Source: Paraburkholderia humisilvae
GTDB taxonomy: Bacteria > Pseudomonadota > Gammaproteobacteria > Burkholderiales > Burkholderiaceae
NCBI RefSeq assembly: GCF_902859855.1
Contig: NZ_CADIKH010000044.1
Location: 1 to 59,594, forward strand
Direction: 5' to 3'
DNA length: 59,594 nucleotides
Below, one piece after another: positions 44,241 to 53,311 of this stretch. Both the position numbers and the translations under genes were made by a program. The stretch's first letter is position 1. Every line of letters begins with the position of its first letter. The notes beneath the pieces are model-generated. The model did no database searches. It worked only from the letters and a program-made list of their open reading frames with translations, and was not told the DNA's origin.

Positions 44241-46424
44241 CTAGACCGGCGAGTCGATCGACTCGCAAAGCCCGGTCAACTGTTCGATGAAATCGCCGAT
44301 GCTCGCGCCGCGATCCACCAGCGACGCATGGAAATAGCTCACGCGGTCATCGGCCGCCTCCACAACGAGCGGCTCGAACCCGACGCGAACCAGCGCGCGC
44401 GACGAGCGAATGTTGTCGACAAACGTCGACGTGAACATATCGGTCACGCCCGCCGCCTCAGCCTGCGCGAGGAGCAAACGCGCTGCGCGCGAACCGAGCC
44501 CGGCGCCCTGCACGCCAGCGCCGACCCAGAAATAGAAGTACGCAGCCGACGCGACTCGCCGGTAACTCACGACGCCGATCGGCCCTTGATCCGCCTGCAC
44601 GACTGCATAACTGCAGCGTCCTGCTTCGTGCGATTCGCCGTCCAGCCACTCGAGCACCTGCTGGCGGTTCGTCATGTCGGGCAGGTTCGCCATCAACGCG
44701 ATATGAGGATCACTGAGCAAGTGGTCGAGCAATGCATCAACATGTCCGCTGCAAAGCGGCTCGATGCACAGGTCGCGATCGCGGGCAAGCGAAGACTGAT
44801 ACGCCCGCAATGATCGCCAGCTTGCGTCACGCCGGCGCAGCAAACGGCATAGCGCAACGCATGCACGATGGGTCGGGTCGAGCGCTAGCGCCGTGGCAGC
44901 GTGCGTGATTGCATCGTTGAGATATCCGGTGACTACAAGGCAACGCGCGAGGTAGTAGTGCGCGGCGACGTCGTCGGCGTTGTGCATGAGACCGGTGCGA
45001 AATATCTCGCTAGCGAGTCCCCAGTTTCCGACGCGCATCGCCAGCAGGCCCAGTTGGCGGTCCAGCATCGGGTCCAGGACACCAGGCGCATGACGCTGCC
45101 AGACGCTGAAGACCGCGGCACGCCACGCGTGAAGCTCGCTGTCCGTCAGACACAGTGGCCTGTCGCCATAGCCGGAAATCAGCCGCCCTAGCACTCGGGC
45201 ATCATGGCGAGACAAGCGCAGCAACGCGAGCAGCGCCTCAGGCGGAGCGACTTCCGCGAGTGCTTCCGCCGAAGCCGCAAGATGTGCGCTGTCATCCGGG
45301 TGATGCGCATCGAGGCACGTACGCAGCGTAGCCATGCATCGCTCGGGCGGCGGTTCGCTCGGACGCCACCACGCCGCGTAGGCCACCAGACCGTGGTCCG
45401 CGAGCTGGCGCGCGTAGACGGCGGCACCCTTCGTCTGGTGGTACATCGCGAGCGCGTGAAAATTCACCGGCTGTGGCGCGTCCTGATGCAGCCGTGCCGA
45501 GCTCGGCCACAACGCGTTGGTGCGCAGTTGCCGCTCGGTGCATACGCCATGTGCCGTTGCTAGCAGCAGATAGCCGGCACGTCCGCAGAACCGGCTGAGT
45601 GCATCGAGCATCGCAAACGTCACAGCGGGCAGAAGCACCGCCGCGCTCGGCAGATGGGCAATGTAATGCACGGCCAGCGGCTCGCACGATGCATCCATCG
45701 CGCCGGTGCGCATCTCGTGCCACTCGCAGCTCAGCGCATCGTCCAATTGCTCACCCGACGAGCTTGCACCGGGCTCGCGCGTGTAACACCCTTGCATCCA
45801 CTTGCCCCGATGCGCGGCAAAGAGCCTCGACGGCTGCCGCTCAAACAAACCGGGAGCGAGCAGCACGACGGGGTTAGCAGCGCTGGAGATCGCCAGTTCG
45901 GTGTCCGCGATCAGCAACGCGGAACCGACTGTGCCGCGCCATCGCGCGAATGTGAATCGGCGCTTCGCCGCAAGCCGCGTCCATGCGCCATGCACTTTTC
46001 GATGCGCTTTTCGATGCGCGTTTTCTTGCGTTTTTTCCTCCATCGCGTCGCCCTCCTCGTCTTCACAGGCGACATAGCGGAAGTCGAGCATCGCGGCCGC
46101 ACTGCCCGGCAGCCGTTCCTCCAGTGCCTGCAGCATCAGCCATGCAAGACGACCATAGGCCGGCGCGAGATCGAGCAGGTAGATGGGCCGGTCAGTGCGA
46201 ATACGACCGTCCGCCAGTTCGCCCTCCCAGTAACACACGATGGCATCCGCCCATGCCGTGGCGAGTGCCGGCGTCGCCATCGCATCGGCGAGCGCGTCGA
46301 CTGTCTGCGCGCTTGCTGCGAACTGGTCGAACGACTGCGGCAACTCATGGGCTCGCGAATCCGTCATGCCTGCGACGAATACGGTTTCAGCTTCGCGCTG
46401 CGCATAAGTCTGCAATGCGGACAT
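44241..46424 (-). CDS. Methyltransferase-like/TPR/GNAT fusion protein
   Basis: 727 residues. N-terminal ~350 residues resemble MidA-like SAM methyltransferases: PIYLLDLAPAYGRLAWLMLQALEERL is the motif I region, followed by a long split domain. Residues about 430-540 are TPR-like (GNWGLASEIFRTGLMHNADDVAAHYYLARCLVVTGYLNDAITHAATALALDP). Residues about 555-720 are a GNAT acetyltransferase with VGAGVQGAGLGSRAARLLLAQA as the acetyl-CoA loop. No signal peptide. Position between the SPOR-like gene and a toxin-like gene beside T6SS genes suggests a role in modifying a secretion component or effector, but that is inference. Confidence 0.75.
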   Translation of the reverse strand: MSALQTYAQREAETVFVAGMTDSRAHELPQSFDQFAASAQTVDALADAMATPALATAWADAIVCYWEGELADGRIRTDRPIYLLDLAPAYGRLAWLMLQALEERLPGSAAAMLDFRYVACEDEEGDAMEEKTQENAHRKAHRKVHGAWTRLAAKRRFTFARWRGTVGSALLIADTELAISSAANPVVLLAPGLFERQPSRLFAAHRGKWMQGCYTREPGASSSGEQLDDALSCEWHEMRTGAMDASCEPLAVHYIAHLPSAAVLLPAVTFAMLDALSRFCGRAGYLLLATAHGVCTERQLRTNALWPSSARLHQDAPQPVNFHALAMYHQTKGAAVYARQLADHGLVAYAAWWRPSEPPPERCMATLRTCLDAHHPDDSAHLAASAEALAEVAPPEALLALLRLSRHDARVLGRLISGYGDRPLCLTDSELHAWRAAVFSVWQRHAPGVLDPMLDRQLGLLAMRVGNWGLASEIFRTGLMHNADDVAAHYYLARCLVVTGYLNDAITHAATALALDPTHRACVALCRLLRRRDASWRSLRAYQSSLARDRDLCIEPLCSGHVDALLDHLLSDPHIALMANLPDMTNRQQVLEWLDGESHEAGRCSYAVVQADQGPIGVVSYRRVASAAYFYFWVGAGVQGAGLGSRAARLLLAQAEAAGVTDMFTSTFVDNIRSSRALVRVGFEPLVVEAADDRVSYFHASLVDRGASIGDFIEQLTGLCESIDSPV

Positions 46425-46540
46425 TGCCTCTCTCCCCGTACAGTTAGCGACCGGTGCGGCGATACCACGAGTCGCGCTTGCCTATCTTCCCGACAGGTCG
46501 CACAATCCAGCGGCCTGTCCACAACGGCTTTCATACGCTT

Positions 46541-47131
46541 ATGCTCAAGACTCTGTTTCTGCTACTGCTTCTGGCGTTCGGAGCGGCGATGTTCGCAGCC
46601 GGCGTCCTTGCGCCGCCATCGGTCAAGGCGCCGCTCGAATCGTTCTCCGCCCGCGCGCGGGCGCTGGTGCACGATACGAGCGCGACGCCTCCACTCGCGG
46701 CGAAGCCCGGCGCCACATATGCGGATGCGCCGGCGCAAGCCGCGAACGCCGCATCGACGCCCATCGCGAGCCTGCTGGTGCCCGTGCCGCCGCCTGCGGC
46801 TGGCCACTATGCGCTGCAAGCCGCGACCTTCGCATCGCAGGAAGCGGCTGCGATATTCGCCGCGGCAGCGGCCAAACTGGACTACAAAACGACCATCGTG
46901 CCCATTAGCGATGCGGGCCAGCCGTTCATCGTCGCAGTCGGCGATTACCGGTCTGTCGATGCCGCCGATGCCGATCAGTTCGTCGTGCAACGCCAGTTGC
47001 AGACGACCGTGCTGCCTCCAGTCATCCTGCTACCTGCTGTATCCGTATCCGCTTCCACTAGCGCGCCTGTAGCAAAAGCAAATGCAAACGCATCGGTCAC
47101 CGCTGCGGCTCCCACGCAAGGCAATCCATAA
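46541..47131 (+). CDS. Membrane-anchored SPOR-like protein
   Basis: 196 residues from the ATG at 46541. One N-terminal membrane helix (MLKTLFLLLLLAFGAAMFAAGVLA), an Ala/Pro-rich linker, then a SPOR-like domain (about 85-160: GHYALQAATFASQEAAAIFAAAAAKLDYKTTIVPI, FIVAVGDYRSVDAADA). SPOR domains bind denuded peptidoglycan. The tail is Ala/Ser-rich. It is divergent from the GNAT fusion gene and in a type VI locus; it may position the apparatus at the cell wall. Ribosome site weak. Confidence 0.65.
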   Translation: MLKTLFLLLLLAFGAAMFAAGVLAPPSVKAPLESFSARARALVHDTSATPPLAAKPGATYADAPAQAANAASTPIASLLVPVPPPAAGHYALQAATFASQEAAAIFAAAAAKLDYKTTIVPISDAGQPFIVAVGDYRSVDAADADQFVVQRQLQTTVLPPVILLPAVSVSASTSAPVAKANANASVTAAAPTQGNP

Positions 47132-47184
47132 CGCGCGCGTTGCTTTGGGCCGCAAGCGCTCGCCATGGCACACGCCCCCCCGCG

Positions 47185-47463
47185 TCACCCAAGACGCCCC
47201 TTCATCCGATGTTCACGGCGCCAGCCAACCTCACCGCGCGCGTCGACAAAGCAAACCTTCAACTGAGCCAACCCTTCGTCGCAGAAGTACGCGATAGCGG
47301 TCGCGTCGTGACGATTGCGCGTAATGAACCACAACGTATCGCCGTGAGCCATGCCCCAGCTGTCGACGCGGCAGGCGAGCAGGTCCGCGCGGCCGCGATC
47401 GCGTACGAGCGCGATGCGTACCTGCGCTTCGCCGAGCGTCGCCGCCTGGTAGATCCGTGCCAT
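47185..47463 (-). CDS. DUF6150 family protein
   Basis: 92 residues from the ATG at 47463, with AAGGAG 6 bases upstream. It matches DUF6150 end to end: MARIYQAATLGEAQVRIALV, RADLLACRVDSWGMAHGD, LWFITRNRHDATAIAYFCDEG, LAQLKVCFVDARGEVGW. These small proteins are seen next to type VI and other accessory loci; function unknown. No signal peptide; two buried-looking Cys. Confidence 0.8.
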   Translation of the reverse strand: MARIYQAATLGEAQVRIALVRDRGRADLLACRVDSWGMAHGDTLWFITRNRHDATAIAYFCDEGLAQLKVCFVDARGEVGWRREHRMKGRLG

Positions 47464-47585
47464 CAGTGACTCCTTGTGCCCAGCCGCATGCGGCCGGTTT
47501 GCATGAACCGACGAGCGCTGCGCGGGCTTGCGTGGCGACATTGCGGCGGCGATACTCGCGCTAGTCCTGCCAACCGAGTACCCCG

Positions 47586-47897
47586 ATGACCGATCGCTCT
47601 TCCCCTCGCCGCACGGAGCCCACCGACGAGACCGTGTTACAGCTGCCCGATGGCACACCGGTCACGCTGGTCCAACCCAATGGCACAACACGCCCGGTAC
47701 TCGGCACACGCGAGCCCGCCGGTGACAACGCGCCAGCCCGGCGCGCGCGCGTCCTTGCCGCGTGGGGCATCGCACCGCGCGGCCCGCGCCAGCCCATCGC
47801 CGACGCGATCGAAGAGCCGCTGCCGCTGCGCACGCGCACTGCGCTCGCATACGAACTGCCACCCGATGTCGCGGCAAAACTCAAGGCCCGCGGCTGA
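47586..47897 (+). CDS. Small hydrophilic protein in the type VI locus
   Basis: 103 residues, MTDRSSPRRTEPTDETVLQLPDG start, then PVTLVQPNGTTRPVLGTRE and a Pro/Arg-rich C-terminus ending in DVAAKLKARG. Composition is protein-like, with strong GC3 bias in this frame, but the ribosome site is poor. It is convergent with tssA (28 bases apart). No family recognised. Confidence 0.5.
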   Translation: MTDRSSPRRTEPTDETVLQLPDGTPVTLVQPNGTTRPVLGTREPAGDNAPARRARVLAAWGIAPRGPRQPIADAIEEPLPLRTRTALAYELPPDVAAKLKARG

Positions 47898-47925
47898 CGC
47901 GTCGCGTACCTGCAGTTGCAGTTCG

Positions 47926-49128
47926 TCATGCGTTTTCCGTGCGTTCGACGGTGAGCCCCACGAGCTCGAAAATGTTGAGTTGGCCCTGGCGCTTGATGAA
48001 CACCTCCTCATACAGCTGCGTGGTGTTCAATTGCCCCCATTCGATCGCGCGCTGGATCAGATAAGGCACGGGGCTGTGTGGCTCCAGCCGCACCAGTTCG
48101 GCCGCGGCGGCGGCGAGTTGCGCATAGGCGCGCGCCCGGCTGAGCGGCGCGCCGCCCGCCAGCCGCGCGTCAGCGTATGACTGACCGTATTGCCCGCCCG
48201 CGTCGTCCGCATCATCGCGCGCATTGCCGTAATCAACGCGATGCGCGGAGCCGCTTTCGTAACCGATCGCCGCTGTATCCGCGGCCGTTTCGTCTGCCTG
48301 TATCGTCACACCTCGCTGACGCAGTTCAGCCGCAACAAACGCCTCGATCTGCTCGATCTGGTTGCGCAGTGCGCCCACACCCGGCGCGTCGTCACCGAAC
48401 AACCTGTCCAGTGTCACCCCCAGATCGAGCAACGCCTCGCCCGCCTGTTCGAGGTCCGCATGCAGGCACTGCCACGCGTCGTCGGGCGTCGCACGTACCG
48501 CGCGCATGAAGCCCGCCGCATCGCGATCGTCGTCCGGGTCGCCGTCCGAGCCTCGCTCACGCTCGTTCTGCGAACCGGCAGCGACCCGTTCCCGAAGACG
48601 CGTGCGCTCGCAATCCGCCCATGAATACGCGCGGCCTTCGCCGTCCGGCGCGGTGATCGGCACCAGCTTCGCGGGAACGACCAGCTTGTCGTTAAGCCAA
48701 CGGAACAGGTTCGCGCGATGCTCGACATCGTTGCCAGCCGGCTGTGGATACGCGAGGTCCCAATAGCGCGCGGTCAATGCGTCGAGTACCGCGACGCCGG
48801 CGGCGAGCCCTGCGAAGCCGTGCTCATGCAGCAATGCTTCGACCAGCCATATCGCGAGTTGCAGGTCCTTGCTGCGGTTCGCGAGCGCATCGAGCGTCGC
48901 GGCCGCCACCTGATCCCATGCGGCATGCTTCAGGTCGCGCACCCACGCGCCGAGCGGCAGCGTCGAGTCGTCGCATTCACGCGCGCGCCGGATCGCAAGC
49001 CATTCGGGCGTGCCGCGCAGCAGACGCCCCGCCGGCTCATCGGGTTCGATCGGCGCAAACAGGGCGGCGCCGTCAAGGCCGTAACGCGTCGCGAAGAAAT
49101 CTTTGGCGAAGTCTAGAGGGGTCGACAT
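47926..49128 (-). CDS. tssA: Type VI secretion protein TssA (ImpA family)
   Basis: 400 residues from the ATG at 49128 (AAAGGACCAGG upstream). N-terminal ImpA_N domain (about 25-150: LLRGTPEWLAIRRARECDDSTLPLGAWVRDLKHAAWDQV.., LVEALLHEHGFAGLAAG), a charged variable middle, and C-terminal SRARAYAQLAAAAAELVRLEPHSPVPYLIQRAIEWGQL. TssA organises baseplate and sheath assembly. Short class, similar to VasJ-type TssA. It follows tssM by 22 bases and ends the core operon seen here. Confidence 0.9.
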   Translation of the reverse strand: MSTPLDFAKDFFATRYGLDGAALFAPIEPDEPAGRLLRGTPEWLAIRRARECDDSTLPLGAWVRDLKHAAWDQVAAATLDALANRSKDLQLAIWLVEALLHEHGFAGLAAGVAVLDALTARYWDLAYPQPAGNDVEHRANLFRWLNDKLVVPAKLVPITAPDGEGRAYSWADCERTRLRERVAAGSQNERERGSDGDPDDDRDAAGFMRAVRATPDDAWQCLHADLEQAGEALLDLGVTLDRLFGDDAPGVGALRNQIEQIEAFVAAELRQRGVTIQADETAADTAAIGYESGSAHRVDYGNARDDADDAGGQYGQSYADARLAGGAPLSRARAYAQLAAAAAELVRLEPHSPVPYLIQRAIEWGQLNTTQLYEEVFIKRQGQLNIFELVGLTVERTENA

Positions 49129-49150
49129 CCTGGTCCTTTCAGTCATGGCT

Positions 49151-52100
49151 TCAGTCTTTTGCAGGCGCCGCCGGGCCTTCCCCCGCGTCCTGCGGCAACG
49201 CAGGCAGCGTCGGCAACGGCGGAACGTCCTGGAGCTGCGCGGTCGGGTTCGCCAGTGGCGCGGCCAACGTCGGCGCGCGCAACGGGAACGTAGGCATCCT
49301 GAGCGGTAGCGCGGTCCGGCTGGTCGGATCGGTGCCCTGCATTTGCAGATTGACCAGCAGCCGCGCGACCCGGATCGCCGCAACCGGCTGCGGCGATGAC
49401 GCCGCCACTGCCCCCGATGCGGCGCTTGCCCTGGTGGCGACCGGCACGTCGTAGCGCAACGTCACGCCGTCCGCTGGCGTCGCGCCGTTATCCATGACGT
49501 GCTGCTGCACCATGCGCATCAAGGCCCATGTGCCCGTGGTCGCGAACGTCGCGGTCGGTCCATCTATCTCAGGAGCATCGGCTCGCGCCGGGTCGGCGTG
49601 CGGCGTCCATACCGACAGGTCCGCCCACGTCAGGTCGAGCGCGAGCGGCTGGCTCGCCACCCAGTCCAGGCCGCTCGGCCGGTTCGGATAGCCGGCCGCA
49701 TGGTCACCGGACGTCAGCGTCCAGCTGATCACCTGATCCGCGCCGCGCTCCGTGCCCGGCCGTGCATTGAACGTCGCGTTCAGATGGACCGCCAGCGTGC
49801 CGTCGGCGCGCAATGTCGCATCGAAGAAGGCCTGCGCGGCATCGAGCTGATCAAGAAACCGCGTGACCACTTTGCGCTGCGCTTTCGGCAATGCGGCGGC
49901 CTGCGTGCGCAGCGCGTTGCGCTGCAGTGCGTACGACGCGAAAAATTCGCGCACCGCGGCAGGCGACGCATCAGGCGCGTCGAGTGAAGCGAACGGGAAG
50001 CGCCCGGCCAGTGCCGCATCGAAGCTCATGAACAGCTGCCCGAACGCGTCCGCATCCGCGCCCGCGCAACGCAGGTTCGTATCGGCGACCAGCGTGCGGC
50101 GCAGCGACGCGAACAGATTGTTCGCGTCCTGGTCGGCACTCGCGTAGCTCTGCATGCGCGCATGGCAATTCGCCGCGTTCATGCCGTTGAGCCGATCGAC
50201 GAACAGCGACGCCAGCTGGCCCAGTTGTCCCGACGGATCGTTGGCCGGCACGTACCGGTTGATCTCCGCGATCGAATTGCTCCAGTACGCGACGGTCTGC
50301 ACGTTCGGCTGCGCGTTGGCGCCGCTGCCGGCGTTTTGCGCGAGCGCCGCGAATGGCGACGCATATCCGGCCAGCACCTGCGCGCGCGCCACCTGACGCG
50401 CGAGATAGTCGCGCGTGACGGCAACCGTGCCGAGCTCGTAGAAGTCCGATCCCGCCGGGTTCGCCTGCGGCATGAAAAGACGACTCTGCAACGCAAGCCC
50501 GGTGATGTCCGAAAGATGATTCGACGCGATCTGCTGCAGGCAGCTCGAGATCGCCGCATAGCTGCCCGTAAATCCGAACTCCGCGTAGCTACGCTCCACG
50601 GCGACGAGCGAGCCCAGCATCTGCGCGAGATCGCGGCTTGATTGCGCGAGCGTCTGCTCGTCGAATGAAACCGGCGTCAGTCCCGCACCACCGGCAGACG
50701 CAAGGTCCGGGTCTGTCGCGGAAGGGCCGGCGGACTGCGGCGTGCGCTGCGCGTCGTTGAGCGCATGGTTCATCGCGTTCTCGAGTTGCTTGAGCGCGAT
50801 GCGGGCGTACAGCGGCCGCGTTCCGGGCGCGCTGGCGGCGCCCAACCGAAACCGTTGCGCGAACGCGCGATATTCGTTCACATAGTTGAGCGCGTTGCCG
50901 ATCGCTGCGGCGCTCCAGACCGGCGAGCCCGCACCGTCCGCGTGACAGACGAAGGGCTCGGCGTGCCGGGTAGTCTGCATATAGTGCAGACGCGCGAGCT
51001 CGGTCAGCCCATCGAATTCCGCCGCAAATGCCGTAACGAAGCTTCGCTCGCCTTGCTTCGTTTCGATCAGCGGATCATACGGCGGCACCTTCAGCGAATC
51101 GAGCGCCGCATAGACCGCCGCATCGCACTGCTCCGGCGAGAAGATGCGCGCGGTGATATCAGGCAGATCGCCGTACGCGAGCGCCGACTTGCCGGTCGAC
51201 ACCGGCGCGCCCTCGGCGGTGACGGAGCCGGCCTGAACCAGTGCGCGCGTCTGTGCGAGCAGATCCTCGCGAATCTGCTCGCACAGATTGCGACCTCTAC
51301 CGGGACCCGCGGTGCCGAGCCAGTTGTCTCGCGTCCAGTCAAGCCACCAGACCAGGTAGCGCGCATGCGCCGCCGCATCGCCTTCGTTGGTATTGAGCTG
51401 CGCGAGCAGGTGCTTGCCGACGGATGCTTGCAAGACGAGTTCGTCGCGCAGCGCCTGCTCGTCCTGCACGATGTCGGCTGAATAGATTTGCGGCAACCGG
51501 TCGGGCAAGTTTGGCTGATAGTCGGTGGAGCCCCACCAGACCGCACGTGCCAACACACTGTCGTCACTATTCTGTGTGACGAGCGAAACCGGCAGAGCGT
51601 ACGCGAAATTGACCAGCTGCCCGAAGCTTTCGAGCCCAGCGCGAGTCGCCGCGCCGGACAGCGGCCGCACGATATCCCGATACGTCGCGAGTGCATGCTC
51701 GAGGTCGATCACCGAGCGCAAATGCGTGGTCAGCCCATCGCGTGCATGTTGCAGCCGCAGCTGTCCCTCCATCGCGACCGGCCCGGCATTTTCGCCGTGG
51801 GCGATCAGCTCGCGCGCACGCGCGGTCAACTGGCAACCCAGTCCGGGCAGGATGACGCCGTTGAAAGCATGCGCGGCCGCCACACGAATCGCGCCATCGC
51901 GCAAAGGATGCGAAGGCCACGGCCAGGTCCACGACCACGGATTCGCGAGGTCGAACGAGCGCGTATCGAGATCGTGCAGCGCCATCAGCAGCGTCGATAT
52001 TTCGGCGGCGCTCGGACAGACCCCGCCCTCGTAGGGCGGCAGGCTCTGCAATTGCGTGAGCGACCGGTCGAGCCGCTCGACTGTCGAATACAGCCGGTAA

Positions 52101-53311
52101 CCGGCAAACGACAGCGCGATCGCACACGCCGCCGCGCACATCACCGCGCCAAGCTGGAAGCTGCGCAGAAAGCGGTTGCGCGACCACACCGAGGAGCGCA
52201 TTGCGCGTGCGCCACCCCATTCGGTGAACATCTTGTCGTCGATCAGATGGTCGACGAACGACACATCGCTGCGCGTTACACCGCTCGAGACAACGCCGTT
52301 GCCATCGATGTCGCCGGTGAAATAGATCCCGCGGCACAGGTGGCCGGGACGGTCGACGGTCGCGCGAAAGGCGAGCGCGAGCCAGCGCGACAAGCTGCCA
52401 TGCACCGCATGCAGACGCGACGGAAACAGCACGGCCCCTTCGCGCTCGGCCATCTCGAGATCGGCGCGCGAATGCGCGGCTGCTTCGAGCTGAATGGTGC
52501 GCAACTGGTCGACGACTGCGGCAAGCGCGGATTCGCCCCATTCCGCGGGCGTATCGTTCGACGCATTGAGCGGCGCGGACCAGCCGAACATCTGCTTGCG
52601 GTATTCGTCGGGCTGCTGACGCCAGAACGCACCGAAGCCATTGATCGCATCGCACTGCGTGACGACGACGTACACGGGCAACACGAACTGGAATGCATCC
52701 TGCACGTCGCATAACTGGCGGTACGCGTCGGCGCCGGCGCGCGCGGCGACCTGCGGGTCGGTATCGAGCAGCGTGCGCGCGGAGACGCTGAGCACGATCG
52801 CGTCGACCGGCCGCTCCGGACGCAGATCGACGAGCGCCGACAGCAGCGTGCTCCAGCGTGACGCCGGCTTCGGCGCGGCCGGGTTCGGTGCGCCCGCCCC
52901 TTTGGCCGCGCCATTGGACGGCGCGGCGCTGGCCGCGCCATCGATATCGATCAGCACGCCGCGATTCATCACCGCCCAGCTGGCGCCCGCCGCGCGCAGC
53001 GCCGCATAGCGCCGATCCGGATGCGGCTGCTCGAGGTTCGGCCCGGAACGCGAGAAGCTGGATTTGCCCGCCATGCGCTCGCCGAGCAGCAGCAGCCACG
53101 GCAGCCGATAGCGCCACGCACGCCGGGTGCGCGCATAGTCGATCGCTTCGAATACGGTCGAGACCCAACCGCCTGGACCGCGCGCCGGCGCGTCGGTCGC
53201 CTCCAGTTGCGCAGGCGCGGGCGCGGCGGAGCGCGCCCGCCAGATCAGCACGGCGGCAAGCAGCCCGAGCAGCACGCCGATGACCAGCAGAATCTGAAAA
53301 GTGACTGTCAC
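49151..53311 (-). CDS. tssM: Type VI secretion inner-membrane protein TssM (IcmF)
   Basis: 1386 residues. First membrane helix at about 5-24, another near 400 (LGAVMCAAACAIALSFAGYRLY), then a large periplasmic part. The cytoplasmic domain has Walker A GERMAGKSS (77-85) and VPVDAIVLSVSARTLL; the DTAGR-like motif reads VLIDIDG, a departure. IcmF/DUF1215 and C-terminal VasK-like regions follow. With TssL and TssJ it builds the envelope-spanning complex. It starts with a 4-base overlap on tssL (ATGA). Confidence 0.93.
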   Translation of the reverse strand: MTVTFQILLVIGVLLGLLAAVLIWRARSAAPAPAQLEATDAPARGPGGWVSTVFEAIDYARTRRAWRYRLPWLLLLGERMAGKSSFSRSGPNLEQPHPDRRYAALRAAGASWAVMNRGVLIDIDGAASAAPSNGAAKGAGAPNPAAPKPASRWSTLLSALVDLRPERPVDAIVLSVSARTLLDTDPQVAARAGADAYRQLCDVQDAFQFVLPVYVVVTQCDAINGFGAFWRQQPDEYRKQMFGWSAPLNASNDTPAEWGESALAAVVDQLRTIQLEAAAHSRADLEMAEREGAVLFPSRLHAVHGSLSRWLALAFRATVDRPGHLCRGIYFTGDIDGNGVVSSGVTRSDVSFVDHLIDDKMFTEWGGARAMRSSVWSRNRFLRSFQLGAVMCAAACAIALSFAGYRLYSTVERLDRSLTQLQSLPPYEGGVCPSAAEISTLLMALHDLDTRSFDLANPWSWTWPWPSHPLRDGAIRVAAAHAFNGVILPGLGCQLTARARELIAHGENAGPVAMEGQLRLQHARDGLTTHLRSVIDLEHALATYRDIVRPLSGAATRAGLESFGQLVNFAYALPVSLVTQNSDDSVLARAVWWGSTDYQPNLPDRLPQIYSADIVQDEQALRDELVLQASVGKHLLAQLNTNEGDAAAHARYLVWWLDWTRDNWLGTAGPGRGRNLCEQIREDLLAQTRALVQAGSVTAEGAPVSTGKSALAYGDLPDITARIFSPEQCDAAVYAALDSLKVPPYDPLIETKQGERSFVTAFAAEFDGLTELARLHYMQTTRHAEPFVCHADGAGSPVWSAAAIGNALNYVNEYRAFAQRFRLGAASAPGTRPLYARIALKQLENAMNHALNDAQRTPQSAGPSATDPDLASAGGAGLTPVSFDEQTLAQSSRDLAQMLGSLVAVERSYAEFGFTGSYAAISSCLQQIASNHLSDITGLALQSRLFMPQANPAGSDFYELGTVAVTRDYLARQVARAQVLAGYASPFAALAQNAGSGANAQPNVQTVAYWSNSIAEINRYVPANDPSGQLGQLASLFVDRLNGMNAANCHARMQSYASADQDANNLFASLRRTLVADTNLRCAGADADAFGQLFMSFDAALAGRFPFASLDAPDASPAAVREFFASYALQRNALRTQAAALPKAQRKVVTRFLDQLDAAQAFFDATLRADGTLAVHLNATFNARPGTERGADQVISWTLTSGDHAAGYPNRPSGLDWVASQPLALDLTWADLSVWTPHADPARADAPEIDGPTATFATTGTWALMRMVQQHVMDNGATPADGVTLRYDVPVATRASAASGAVAASSPQPVAAIRVARLLVNLQMQGTDPTSRTALPLRMPTFPLRAPTLAAPLANPTAQLQDVPPLPTLPALPQDAGEGPAAPAKD

